A DNA stretch of 64,000 nt. It comes from Siphonodentalium dalli. Its lineage: Eukaryota; Mollusca; Scaphopoda; Gadilida; Siphonodentaliidae. The DNA lies in contig CP136063.1 in NCBI GenBank assembly GCA_032622095.1, positions 62,939,897-63,003,896 on the forward strand, in the 5' to 3' direction. The notes under the pieces were generated by a model. It was given only the letters and a program-made list of their open reading frames with translations. It did no database searches and had not been told where the DNA came from. The position numbers and the translations under genes are program-made. Each line of letters begins with the position of its first letter. Positions within the stretch are counted from its first letter, which is position 1. Shown piece by piece: positions 43,141-54,544 of this stretch.

Positions 43141-43396
43141 AAAATAAGGTGCCGGACATTTGCAGAATGAGGGCTCCAGAGGGTGAATTTAGTAATGCTA
43201 CTCCGCATAGCGGGCTAACATCACCATATTCACAATCTAGGGACCCTACTATGTTTAGATATTAATCAGCTATTGAGAACTACCTTCAGAAGGAGGTCCT
43301 CAGAGGGTGAATTTGGTGATGTTAGCCCGCCATGCTGGGTAGCATCACTAAATGCATCTGCTGGAGACCTCATTTTGCAAATGACCGGCACCTTAT
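43141..43396. mobile_element. Small foldback MITE, ~256 bp
   Basis: aataaggtgccggacatttg at the left is mirrored by caaatgaccggcaccttatt at the right, with arms of about 90 bases including gcgggctaacatcaccata and its complement. A half-copy related to one arm lies at 45,655-45,760, and a weaker one near 45,905-46,005. Confidence 0.8.
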
Positions 43397-44390
43397 TTAG
43401 CTGCCTGGAAATACTTCAGACTAGTACCATTTAAATTTTCTCTGGGAGTAGTCAGAATCATCTTGATGCATACTTTCTGGACGTTTTAGAAATATGCGAC
43501 ACGTGTTGACTTCATCCTACGATTTCCTGGTTTTTTTTCAATAATATTAATAAATTATTACCCGTTTCAACAACGCCAAACAGTTGTTAGAAAATGAATA
43601 CAGCATCTAGAATAGTATCAAATAGCGACGATGCGATGTGTATACATTAACAACCAATGTCAAGCCACAGTAGAAGTGCAACTACTGATGCAAAATGTCC
43701 ATTCAGAAAGTCAACAAATGATATGCACAAATTAAACCAGATTTAATTATTTGGGAACTTGACATTCGTGTACACAGATTTGAGTGTATATGGTTCCGGA
43801 ACGTGCCACTCCAAATGAATCCATTTGTTGTTTTCCTCGATAGTTCAGACTTCTCGCAAGAAACAATAAACAAACGCATGCCTCATGTGCGCGAAAACCA
43901 GAACATACACATAGCTAGTTCTGACTAGTCCCAGAAAAACAAATAAGGTGGAATATATCAATAGCTCAATTGAATCTTGATATTTCACTTTGCAACATAG
44001 TAGTCGTGTCATATATCACAAAGACCATATATACAAATCACGAATATGCCAATAGTGCGAATTAGCTTATTGAGCCACACAGTTACACCAAATAGTGAGA
44101 TTTGAGAAAACATAAAACGTTTGTATTTGTATGACAACAAATTTTACTGGTAAGATATTCTGAAGTCGCTCCCATCCGACGCCCTCCGCATTCACATTCC
44201 TTGACGTTTTAATAGAAAGAATGGGACTTTATCTGACTATTATGGTAACAATGCTGATCCACAGTTTCGTAGCTGACATGTTTAGAGCAGGGAATGTAAA
44301 AGTGTTTCTCATCCTTATTTTGAAGGTCATGCACATTGTCGTTCATTCTTATTTTGAATATCAGAGTTCTCTGTTAACATGGTTTCATCT
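43397..44390. other. Non-coding interior of the TA element
   Basis: No supported gene; the plus frame at 44,221-44,430 has no recognisable domain. Confidence 0.35.
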
Positions 44391-44399
44391 GACCTCTCT

Positions 44400-44675
44400 G
44401 CATTTAGATTCCAACTATATTCCTATGTGAATCTTCAGAATGAAATTGTCTACTAAATATATTTTCGTCAATCATCTCGAATGGACACACATCACATTTG
44501 AAGACAGCTCCGCTAGATGGGCGATATCTTTCCAAAATGACATCTCAATGAAACCGATCGCCGGCACACATAGTCACAAAAGTTACGTAATTTGACACGG
44601 TTCTTTTCTATATGCAGCAACTGATGACGTTTCATGGATAACCGGTCTTTGAAACTGACCTGACACGTTGGACAT
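44400..44675 (-). pseudogene. Isolated C2H2 zinc-finger exon with intact splice acceptor (minus strand)
   Basis: On the minus strand a T-rich tract and TTTGTAG end at 44,676. The exon begins with CPTCQVSFKDRLSMKRHQLL, a finger with normal Cys-Cys-His spacing, and its second His in QLLH. A second degenerate finger follows (NFCDYVCRRSVSLRCH). The frame stops at 44,513. In another frame VFKCDVCPFEM (about 44,490) shows a third finger start. The finger type differs from the YKCDICQKGF arrays of the three cassettes. It sits alone inside the TA element, so it looks like a captured or stranded exon. Confidence 0.6.
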
Positions 44676-45189
44676 CTACAAATAAAAAATAATATCTCAT
44701 TAAAGGACTCGGGCCTTAAACGTAAATGGCTCATTCGAACTGCCAAATTTGTTCCTACGATAGGTCGAAAGTAAACAAACTATTGATGCACCGGCTTCAT
44801 ATGCTCTGAAAAACACTTTGCCAAAGTCACAGCCATTTCTCAGCCATTTTCAACTTTCGCCAGAAGTAAGATAAACGCTCTTTATTGCTACCATATCAGG
44901 AGTAGAGTACCATGGAACGTTCTTTTTTGTTCCATTTCTTGTCAATGACTCTTTTGTGTTTGGGACCCTAACATGGTATTCACAGACTCACAGTTGTATT
45001 TGTGATTACTTCAATGCGTCTTTTTTGGGTTACAAAATGTTCGTAGAAAGGTAGTTAAGATATTTATCGAACTATTTTGATACTTGGAAAAATTCTGAAG
45101 CTAATAAAATATTATTTCTATCATGGAGCACAAACCGCGCGGTGGCTTCAATATCCCTTCCATGATGGGATCGGCACAGCAGATGCAGA

Positions 45190-45400
45190 ATTAAAGATCA
45201 CGTGACATGAATTATCTTTATATATATGCGAGTCTCCCATAGGCAGCCTCGCATATACCAGAGAATGCACTGGCTTATAGTCATGATAAATATTGTTAAG
45301 ATCATGTATTCTCTTAATATGCATCTCATATGAGAGACTCACATATATATAAGAGAATACATGGGCACACATGGTTTTCGCAAAATTTTAGGAAGCTCCA
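45190..45400. repeat. Palindromic repeat around TTATATATGCGAG and AGAGAATGCA
   Basis: tatatatatgcgagtctccc, then cctcgcatataccagagaat and the complementary run to 45,365 form imperfect hairpins. The same hairpin cores occur twice inside the TTAA MITE at 55,022-55,486, so the two elements are related. Confidence 0.6.
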
Positions 45401-46060
45401 GCCAAGGAAGGGTTAATAAAAGGCCACAAGTTCCCAAATAAGGTGGCTTTGTTTGAAAATGTATTTTCGTGTGATTAATCCACATAGTAAATTTGAAAGG
45501 TATCGGATGATCATAATTTGAGTTAACATCCAGACAACAAAATAATCATCAAATTCTACATCATACGACTACATGTACTCGTCAATGATTATTTAGTACA
45601 GAAAGGGTTAATGACTATATTCGCTGGCGAGCAAGCTCGCAATATTGTGTATGTCATTTACAGAATGAGGTCCCCAGATCATGAATTTAGTGACACTATC
45701 CTGCCCAATAGGCTAGCATCACCAAATTCACACTATGAGAACTTCATTCAGCTTAAGCCTCAACTGATATGGGAGATCTAGGATCCCATTGATGTTCACC
45801 CATTAGTTACTTTGATTATGCATTTCCCCCTAATTTGCGGCAAATTAGGGGATATAGAAATTTCTAAGGAAAAAAGTTACTAAAATCAATGTTAATTTGA
45901 GACTACAGATATTTCCCAGATGAGGCCTAAGCAGAATGATATTGATAATACTATCGGTGCTGATATGTCGATGAATTACTGCTCTGAGGCCAGTCAGAGT
46001 GCTTGGTGATAAGTTTATGCCTTGATTTTTGGTTTCACTTAAGTTCAGTTTAGCATAGGA
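45401..46060. other. Non-coding interior of the TA element, with partial repeats
   Basis: Holds the half-copy of the 43,141 foldback (45,655-45,760) and a short palindrome around cctaatttgcggcaaattagg (45,830-45,850). No gene. Confidence 0.4.
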
Positions 46061-46711
46061 ATTTGGTTCTTCGTTTGGTTCCTCAAAACGCGTGAGTCAG
46101 TGTTCTAGAGAGCGCGAAGAACCAAATCCCCATAATATCGGTTCTTGGCGACGTGAAGAACTGTAGAGAACGCCCTCTAAAGTGGTAATAATAGTCAATA
46201 CCGTAAATTAAGTGGCATAGATCTACAATCTGAAAGCTTTCAAGTTTACTTTAATTAGGTCTTATTTAAATTCAACTGAGATTATTTTACAAAACATCCG
46301 ACATCCCAAATATAAATTAAGATAACTAATATAATCACCTTCAAAAGTAGCAACACGTGCTGTCAACTGGCAGTCTGGCACTCGATCAACCATTGCTCCA
46401 CATCGCCAGCACTCCACATGGCCGGTTCATTTGTCGATTCTGTCGGATTTTGTTCCATCGCCTCTCACAAAAAACAGCGATCGAAAATGGCGGTTCTGAA
46501 AACTCAAAACGAGGTCGTAGTTCTGTTCCATTTGGGCGACACGCATTTATTACGAACCGCAACTCATGTTATACAAAATTGGTTCTTCATTTGGTTCTTC
46601 AAAACGCGAGAGTCAATGTTCGGTTCTAGAGAGCGCGAAGAACCAAATCCCCATAATATCGGTTCTTGAAGGCGTGAAGAACCGTAGGGTTCTGGACTGT
46701 TCTTAGAGTGT

Positions 46712-47340
46712 AGTACGCACCCGCCACCCCATAGTATCTTATGCGCCGCAGGCTCTCGTTTATAGGTAGTATACGCACCCACCACCCCATCCCGCTACCC
46801 ATAGTATCTTATGCGCCGCAGGAGCTCGTATATAGGTAGTACCCACCCATAATCCCATCCCGCCACCCATAGTATCTTATGCGCCGCAGGCGCTCGTATA
46901 TAGGTAGTACCAACCCACCATCCCATCCTGCCACCCATAGTATCTTATGCGCCGCAGGCGCTCGTATATAGGTAGTACCCACCCATCCAGCAAACCATAG
47001 TATCTCATGCGCCGCAGGCGCTCGTATATAGGTAGTACCCACCACCACCCCATCCCGCCACCCATAGTATCTTATGCGCCGCATGCGCTCGTATATAGGT
47101 AGTACCCATCCCGCCACCCATAGTATCTTGTGCGCCGCAGGCGCTCGTATATAGGTAGTACCCACCCACCACCCCATCCAGCCACCCATAGTATCTTATG
47201 CGCCGCAGGCGCTCGTATATAGGTAGTACCCACCCACCATCCCATCCCGCCACCCATAGTATATTATGCGCCACAGGCGCTCGTATAGAGGTTAGTACCC
47301 ATGCACCACTACCCCATCCCGCCACCCATAGTATCTTATG
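46712..47340 (+). repeat. 68 bp minisatellite array, about nine units
   Basis: Units of cgtatataggtagtacccac-ccaccaccccatcccgccac-ccatagtatcttatgcgcc-gcaggcgct, with starts near 46,758, 46,828, 46,894, 46,965, 47,026, 47,088, 47,146, 47,214 and 47,281. Small indels vary unit length. Open frames here, especially on the minus strand, are repeat artefacts. Confidence 0.9.
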
Positions 47341-48177
47341 CGTAATAGGTATTTTTCCTTGCATGTCACCAGAAACACAGGTGTATATTTGTTTTGGTCT
47401 GACACAAATTGGAGTCAAACGTCAATGACTCTCAATGCATTAATTACTTTATACCACGAGCCTAACGGACCTTTATTGAATCCCTTGCATGTCGGTGTTC
47501 ACCGAGTGAATGTTTGTCGTCCTACAATTTCTCAGGTTCACCTGGATGCACAAGCAGAGCATTTATTTATTCATAATTGTACACCGTGTATTTATTGCTG
47601 ACCGCATAGATGTATAACAAAGACCTATTTTGATAGACGATCTGACTGGCATAATCGTGAAGAAATTCCATGGCTCGTGCGTGTTAGTGTGTGACTGATA
47701 ATTGGAATAATTGTGTAGATGTATGTGATTCCGTGTGTGTACACTTGCTGGCCTGTTTGTGAGGTAATCTCTGCGAGTGTTTGCCCTAGCTCCTAAATTA
47801 ATTTAATTGCGTGCGTGTCCTTGTACAGATTGATGGGTTGTAGGTGTATGTTGTCTAACTATGAATGGAAATGTGTGCGCGATTTGATTTTATCTTTGTT
47901 TCTGTTTTTCACTCTTTATTGTCAAAATTCGTGCGTATAAGTTAACGACCACACTTTTTTAAATGGGCAATTTGTGTATGTATAATGTACTCTTCATATA
48001 ATGGAGGACAATAATGGTATATATTAATTACTTTTTACCACGAGCCAAACTGACCACACCGAGAGACACCACACTATGGTGTCCATCTGAGCTGAACGTT
48101 AATTGAAAATAGTGTCCACTGAGACTAACACTAACTTTGTACTTAATTGTGGTGTTATGTATATTAATATTTCCTTG
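47341..48177. other. Non-coding stretch including the shared block 47,767-47,983
   Basis: Bases 47,363-47,385 (gtcaccagaaacacaggt) are the inverted copy of 41,592-41,612. Bases 47,767-47,983 match 21,004-21,222. A short segment (taattactttataccacgag) is repeated at 47,437 and near 48,027. No gene. Confidence 0.5.
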
Positions 48178-48600
48178 AAGATGGATTATCTCTTTAAAGA
48201 TGGATTATCTCTTTAAATAACATATTTGAAATAGTTGCGTGGGTATAAAATAATAAATATGAACTGAAAACCCCATGTCCAGAAATGCTTCTATCAATTG
48301 ATAATGATTTTATTTCTATTGATTTTATTTCAACTATTTTATTATGAAATTACGATTAATTGGGACCCTTCCTTTGTCTATTTTTAGAAGGAACCATTCG
48401 GATGATACCATATAGCGATATAATGCATTGGGCTGTTCCTGTGGCTACGTACCGAACGGCAAATGTCCCATATAGATTGGTTGTATTGTTTTATTCCATT
48501 GTTCGGTACGGAGCCATAGGAACAGCCTAATGCTCTCTATCGCCATATGGTATCACCTGAATGGTCTGTTCTAAAAATAGACAAATAAACGGCCCCAATA
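48178..48600. mobile_element. Foldback element family B, copy 4
   Basis: Begins with two tandem copies of gatggattatctctttaaa and continues with the family B arm (gttgcgtgggtataaaataa). Internally 48,360-48,440 and 48,505-48,600 are inverted copies (gctgttcctgtggctacgta and its complement). The right terminal TTAA end is missing. Confidence 0.6.
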
Positions 48601-49170
48601 AAATATAATAAGTATATGGATTGAGTGGGATTCATTAGTGAGTACATATACATATATAGTTATACGAGTTATAACTGAGGTATAGGTTTTACTGAGTATA
48701 TTTATAAGTATTATGAATGTATTAAATATTAAACTTTAATATAGATAGTCTGAAACTGGAGTAGTTAAAGTTAAATGTATTTTTGAGATATCATATATAT
48801 TCAAATTTTGGAAGATTTAATGAAATTGAATTTAGTTCAATTTATGGAAGATTCAATGATATTGAAATAAATCAACCTACAATGTAGGTTTATTTAATAA
48901 AATTTCATTCGAGTTATGAATGATAGGCTTCTGATAGTATCGTATATGTATTTGACATTCTAAGAACTGAGTAGCTGGGTGTTTTTGATCAGGTACAGTA
49001 TGAAGTTGTAGACAGATACATGTATACATTTAAGAAGAGAACAAAGATAGACGAAAGAGATAGGTCATGCGGGGGTTATATTTAAACATGTAATAAACAA
49101 TTAGCATAATGTGCACATATTTAGTGCGAGTCATTTTTTCAGAGATTCATGGCATGATCTACAAAACACC
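48601..49170. other. AT-rich non-coding stretch
   Basis: No gene or clear repeat recognised. Confidence 0.35.
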
Positions 49171-49222
49171 GGGCCGCGGGCCGATAATGAACAGCTCTGT
49201 TCGTTATCGGCCCGCGGCCCGG
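49171..49222. repeat. GC-rich perfect palindrome
   Basis: CCGGGCCGCGGGCCGATAA on the left is mirrored exactly on the right around gaacagctctgttc-type centre bases. It is an island of nearly pure GC in AT-rich sequence. Confidence 0.85.
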
Positions 49223-49554
49223 CAACCGGACAGAAGTTATATCTCGTTAATTATCACGCGAGTTACGTCCCTTCAACCTCAGACTTACCGTGTTTATTTC
49301 AAGAAACTAATGCGAAAATGCACCATATTATACTCACACTAGTGATTGGAAATCACGGTATATGGTTGAATTATTGTCTCAAGCGTAAATATTCATAAAT
49401 AACTTGAGCTGTCAAACTCTCATCGTTTGTCACTAGTCTTCAATGCTGGTTTTTATTTATATGTTCTTGGAAATATCTCTCTCTTAAGTTATAATCTAGG
49501 ACTAGGTCTACTTCATTATTCATCTTGGTCAAATGTCCAAATATGTGGTAATAA

Positions 49555-49735
49555 TAGTAATAACATGATCATATCGGGCTTTATGGTTTATTAACGGCCC
49601 TCCAGAATGATTAACAACCCTGGGACCTATTAGATGCTCTCGACTTCGTATCGGGCCGCTAATAGGCCCTTGGGCTGTTAATCATTCCCGTCGGGCCGTT
49701 AATAAACCATAACGCCCTCAAAAATCATGTTATTG
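49555..49735. repeat. Imperfect foldback around TTTATTAACGGCCC
   Basis: taacatgatcatatcgggct...tggtttattaacggccc on the left matches the complement of ggccgttaataaaccataacg...atcatgttatt on the right. Arms are about 80 bases. Confidence 0.75.
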
Positions 49736-50029
49736 TTATACTGTAAAGCTAATATAATCGGCGTTTAATATCGGGACTTCTCATTCTGTATTATTGTTTT
49801 GGGACTTAGTGGCTATGTACCGCTATATGGTTATTCAGGGTCCAAAATACATTTAATTTTGCGAGAATCAAATGCCGAATCGAGTTAGTCATATTGAAAA
49901 ATTCACTAGAATCTTTACGAGAATCGATTCGGTAATTCTCGTCAAATATTCAAGCCTGCTATTTGTTATCTTTTTGCTATATGTATATTTCATCATTCAT
50001 CTCAACATTCATCTTTCATAACTCATGCT

Positions 50030-51590
50030 AACATCTAAGGGAGGCCCTTTTCACCTTTATTATTTATTTGCGCTTAAGCGCAAATGTTTGCTCTTAAAGT
50101 GATGTGAAACACTCTGGTATGGTGATCAAATATAAATGGAGAATAATCTTGTTCAAAGTAAGTATATAGAGGATCTACAACGAGTTCCCAGTTTATAGCG
50201 AAATTTACAAAACGAGTCCAGTAAATTAGGTCTGGACCGAGCCTTTGGCGAGGTACAGACCTAATTTACCGGACGAGTTTTGTAAATTCCGCTATAAATT
50301 TGGGACGAGTTGTAGATTCTATTTATTACATGATCCAAAACCTCGACAAAACATACATAAATCAACAAATGGGACGAGAAACTAATATCGGCTTATATAA
50401 GGCATGCGATGACGTTTCACGTAACTATGCGTTGTTTGTCCGCGTAAAGAAATAGTCCCAGATAATTAAAGACTCTTTGGCGTATTTAAAGGCGTATATT
50501 TAATGACATAACTTTTCAAACTCTTCATTCATTATAGCTTGTTCGAAAAATATTGGAAGCCATAGTATTTTGAGACATAGCGTACGGAATGTAAATAGAC
50601 GACAAACCGGATGTCAAAGGTCACCTGGCACTATTTCCTCTTATTAAACGAACGTTTAATATCAGAATTTATAGAATGGGTTTATTGAATGGAATAAGGG
50701 TAGGATCATGTAATAAATCCAAATTGACAACACACACTGTCATTCTTATATATTAATTAAATGCAGTGAATCTTGGTGTCGAAATCGTTTTCAATAGATT
50801 ATCCTCGATTGATGCGTCCCGAATCGAGTAGTAAATATTTACAATTGAGAGTAGTTCAAACGATGTTCTCTATGGAGTGGCATGGTCGATTTGCTTCAGA
50901 TTGTCGGCGATGTTAGTAGAATGATACATTTCCCCAGTTGACCTAGCGCCTGGATACTCACTGGTCAGTTTCACGAACCCGAACAAGTGCATAATATGTC
51001 ATTAAGCGTAAATCATTTGCGCTATAGCGCAAATCGTTTGCGCTTAATTACAAATATGTGTCTGAATTTGCGCTATAGCGTAAATCTTTTGCGCTTAATT
51101 ACAAATATGTGTCTTATCAATTTATTTGGGCTTATTAAAGCGCAAATCATTCCTAAATAATTTGTGATTAAGCGTAAATACCTAACACTCCCTTACTTCC
51201 CTCTGATTTTGAATGATTGAGTCCATCTCGTAGTATATTACCGTGGGCCCAAACAGACTCGAAAGTTGAAGAAAAAACATATTTCCATATGCATATCAGC
51301 ATCTCTGTCACTGGTGTCACAATAATTTGTGTCTCCATCCCAGAGATCTAGTATATTACATGTATATAAAAGAGACATATCCTGCACAGATCTATAGCAT
51401 TTCCATGGTCATAAAAGGGATCTTGGGTTTACTGGGGAATTGCTTCCCTCATATGGTGGGCCTATATAGACCTATATAGGCCTATATAGACTATAGTGAT
51501 GTGTTTAGGCCTGTGTCATTTAAAATTGATTCAGGGGGGATCTATGCATATTAATTATTATTTACTCATATGCATCTCATATCTAGGTTC
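50030..51590. mobile_element. CTTAAG-family element interrupting segmental duplication copy 3
   Basis: Begins gggaggcccttttcaccttt with TTATTATTTATTTGCGC and the CTTAAG palindrome, and contains further CTTAAG/GCGCAAAT units (50,995-51,185). It also holds a block (51,240-51,560) that is the inverted copy of 32,460-32,960. Segmental-duplication homology stops just before it (49,970-50,005 matches 15,200-15,237) and resumes just after (51,620 on), so it behaves as a discrete insertion. Confidence 0.6.
50179..50316. repeat. Long imperfect palindrome
   Basis: caacgagttcccagtttata through ttaggtctggacc is mirrored by ggtacagacctaatttaccg through gggacgagttgtag, around the loop gagcctttggcgag. It resembles the 17,212 palindrome in design. 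Confidence 0.8.
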
Positions 51591-51983
51591 TCATTTTCAC
51601 TTCTCTATCAACTTATATTATCGCGAGTAATTGGCATCTCTGGGCTACTTTATTTCTATACATCATTCATCTCCATTCCCTTGTCATCCTCTGAATTAGG
51701 CTTCACCTTTTCACACTGCTTCATTTCGGATATTAATCTCTGGCATTCGTCTCATCAAGCTGCAAGTAACAACCATGTGACATACCATTTCATACATCGC
51801 GCATTTTCACGTGTGATAAGCCTACCAGTTGTGAAGTACCGGTACCTCCATTGTTGATTTTGTATGCTTATCACATTTATCGGTAAGTTTATTGGTCGGT
51901 ACTTTTGGATTTATGGATTTATTGGATTACAATGTGTGGTTTTTTTTGGATTGGTCGAGATCCGTGACCCGTGTCTGGCAAGT

Positions 51984-52134
51984 CGTATAAAACATCGTCG
52001 GGCCACATAAGTGTTGTCTCTTGGTCGTTATCAATATACATTGAAGACAACGGTACGTTACTATACGGGGACATGCATGTATTGACTGACAAAGGACTTT
52101 TCACGAATTTTGAGGATAAATATATTGCAGAGGT
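51984..52134 (+). promoter_or_regulatory. Candidate TATA box, 5' exon and donor of zinc-finger gene 3
   Basis: CGTATAAAAC lies at 51,984-51,993, followed by the conserved cttggtcgttatcaatatac block and an exon-like end TTGCAGAG then GTACAG (donor at 52,133). Parallel to 16,020-16,156; the sequence after the GT differs between the two copies. Confidence 0.4.
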
Positions 52135-52705
52135 ACAGATTTTCAGATGACATCATCACAGCGTATTTTCATGATGATCCCCATGGGAAATGATTACAAC
52201 AGACAGCATTTGTCAGAAATGCTAAAATTGTTCGATATATACGATTACACCCTGCTGGTTCGACGTATAAATCAAACAAAAGTGACACATGCCAGAGACA
52301 CACCAATGTCGAGCCAAGCAAATATAGCACAACCCGTACATGTATTTGGCGCGACGTACAAAAAAACGGACCTAACATACCTAAATAACTAATAAATTAA
52401 ACTCACAATTGTGACAATAAACCGGTTTACTCCTCAGAACATATTATTGTTCTCAACTACACAAGATTTTTTTTAGTGAAAGTAATCATGTAATGTGAAT
52501 AATATATTGTATTATACTGTTTACATAAATACGAACTCATTTGACCTCACAAAGTGACAGTGTTAATTAATTGTAAACAAACTGAGGTTAGTTTTATGTA
52601 CCATTATAACCACAACCTGCCACTCTTTCAGAGACTTGTCAAGTTGATAACCACGTTATATTCAGTTACATGTACAACAGCGCTGTGTTGTTGCTCCACC
52701 ATGTT

Positions 52706-53255
52706 CGATGTTTAAAGATGGATCATTTCTTTAAGAAAACAAATTTTAAATAGTTGCATGTGTAGAAAATAATAAATATGAATATGAAGATCCCTGTCGG
52801 GAAACGCTTCTATCAATTAATATTGATTTTATTTCGAATATTTTATTATGAAATGAGATGATTAAATGGGACACTTTATTTTTATATTTTTAGAACAGGC
52901 GAAACCATATAACTATAGATATCATTAAGCTGTTCCTACAGCTAGATTCCGAACGTCAAATGTCCCAGATTGATTGTTTTTATTGTTTGATTCCATAGTT
53001 ATAAGCGATAATTAATGAGTCTAATTAACGTTCATTTGTGACAAAATTACAAAATAAAATATCTGGTCTCTGATAACAGTAACCCCTATTGTTCGCTAGC
53101 GAAATAACAACAGAACCAGAACAGAACATATTCAAAATATATTCAATATTAATCGATAGAGGCATTTCCGGACAGTAGACTTCGACTCATATATAATATT
53201 GTATACCCTGATAACTATATAGCACATGTTTACAAAGAGATCATCTTTAATTATT
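52706..53255. mobile_element. Foldback element family B, copy 5
   Basis: Left end tTTAAAGATGGATCATTTCTTT; right end tttacaaagagatcatcttTAA just before the cassette 3 splice acceptor. Orthologous in position to the 18,123-18,650 copy. Confidence 0.65.
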
Positions 53256-53289
53256 TTATTATTTATCTTGGTAACTTTTTTTCATTCCA

Positions 53290-53821
53290 GAGATGAATGC
53301 ATACCATACAGTGAATTACAGCAAGTGATTTGATCTTCCAGACATTGAATCGGCTTCTGAATCGACACCTGATCATCCACATGGGTGAGACAGAATTTAA
53401 GTGATATTTGTCAGACATTTTGTCCCCGAAGAGTAATCGTACTGTAAACAAAAGGATCCACACGTATTAATTTGATCATTACTAAAAAGGTTAACTGGGA
53501 AGAGTAGTCAGACTCAACACACTAATATCCACACGGGCGAGAATCCACATAATTGTGATATTTATCAGAAAATATTCACTACGATGAGTCATTCGACTGC
53601 ACACAAGAGGCTCCATGTGGGTGAGAAACCATATAAGTGTGATATTTATCAGATATTTTGTCACAGAAGAGTAATCGGACTGTAAACAAACGGATCCACA
53701 CGCATTAATTTGATAATTACTAAAAAGGTTCACTGCGAAGAGTAGTCAGACTCAACACACTAAAATCCACACCGGCGAGAATCCATATAAGTGTGATATT
53801 TGTCAGAAAGGATTCACTACG
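53290..53821 (+). pseudogene. Cassette 3 acceptor, decayed fingers and a ~240 bp tandem duplication
   Basis: The acceptor ttcattccag ends at 53,290. Finger remnants follow in mixed frames, then a ~240 bp block is repeated (53,400-53,580 and 53,640-53,820). In the second repeat the frame opens at about 53,720 and gives an intact finger (HTGENPYKCDICQKGFTTM). The first repeat has Cys-to-Tyr loss (gatatttatcag). Confidence 0.6.
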
Positions 53822-54544
53822 ATGAGTCATTTGACTGCACACAAGAGGCTTCATGTGGATGAGAAATCATATAAGTGTGATATTTGTCAGAAAGGATTCA
53901 ATCAGGTGGGTCATTTGACTGTACACAAGAGGATCCACACGGGCGAGAAACCATATAAATGTGATATTTGTCAGAAAGGATTCACTGTGAAGTATAGTCT
54001 TACTGCACACACGAAGGTCCACACAGGCGAACATTATAAGTGTGACATTTGTCAGAAAGGATTCACTGACATGAGTAATTTGACTGTACACAAGAGGATC
54101 CACACGGGTCAGAAACCATATCAATGTGATATTTGTCAGAAAGGATTCACACGGATTGGTTATTTGACTGTACACAAGAGGATTCACACGGGCGAGAATC
54201 CATATAAATGTGATATTTGTCAGAAAGGATTCGCTGTGAAGTATAGTCTTACTGCACACACGAAGGTCCACACAGGCGAACATTATAAGTGTGACATTTG
54301 TCAGAAAGGATTCATTCAGATGAGTAATTTGATTAAACACACGAGGAACCACACGGGTGAGAAACCATATAAGTGTGATATTTGTCCGAAAGCATTCACT
54401 CATATGAGTTATTTGACTGTACACATGAGGATCCACACGGGCGAGAAACCACATAAATGTGACATGTGTCAGAAAGGATTCACCGACATGAGTCATTTGA
54501 CTGTACACAGGAGGATCCACACGGGCGAGAATCCATATATATAA
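53822..54544 (+). CDS. C2H2 zinc-finger array protein 3, first part (eight fingers)
   Basis: 240 codons from MSHLTAHKR; the frame is open upstream to about 53,720 and includes one more finger. Fingers in order: QVGHL, VKYSL, DMSNL, RIGYL, VKYSL, QMSNL, HMSYL, DMSHL. It ends at NPYI because of a four-base tata duplication at about 54,535-54,545 (ccatatatataag where the paralogues have ccatataag). That gives an immediate stop and shifts the remaining fingers out of frame. The protein as encoded would still bind DNA, but it loses four or more fingers. Confidence 0.75.
   Translation: MSHLTAHKRLHVDEKSYKCDICQKGFNQVGHLTVHKRIHTGEKPYKCDICQKGFTVKYSLTAHTKVHTGEHYKCDICQKGFTDMSNLTVHKRIHTGQKPYQCDICQKGFTRIGYLTVHKRIHTGENPYKCDICQKGFAVKYSLTAHTKVHTGEHYKCDICQKGFIQMSNLIKHTRNHTGEKPYKCDICPKAFTHMSYLTVHMRIHTGEKPHKCDMCQKGFTDMSHLTVHRRIHTGENPYI

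Larger units (their letters stand above)
41892..46710. mobile_element. TA-flanked TIR element inserted in a minisatellite
   Basis: The left end reads CACTCTTGG and the right end, reversed, CACTCTAAG. Both are flanked by TA (41,890-41,891 and 46,711-46,712). Removing the element restores a normal unit junction (cgtatataggTAgtacgcacc), so the minisatellite serves as an empty-site reference. The ends are full of ggttcttc/gaagaacc motifs (41,909-42,510 and 46,060-46,700). A TA target with CACT ends fits Tc1/mariner-like or ISL2EU-like nonautonomous elements; no transposase was seen. The right-end block is present twice (about 46,064-46,175 and 46,577-46,702). Confidence 0.65.

Noticed and set aside
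46564-47418. Overlapping minus-strand open frames with repeated YYLYTS, RAPAAHKILW and GWRDG words
   Set aside because: Translation of the 68 bp minisatellite in its several phases; not conserved as protein.
49109-49398. Overlapping plus frames around the GC palindrome
   Set aside because: They read through a perfect palindrome; composition reflects it rather than coding.
52147-52392. 81-codon plus frame (MTSSQRIFMMIPMGNDYN)
   Set aside because: Falls in sequence that differs from copy 1 just after the proposed splice donor, with no recognised domain; likely intronic chance frame.
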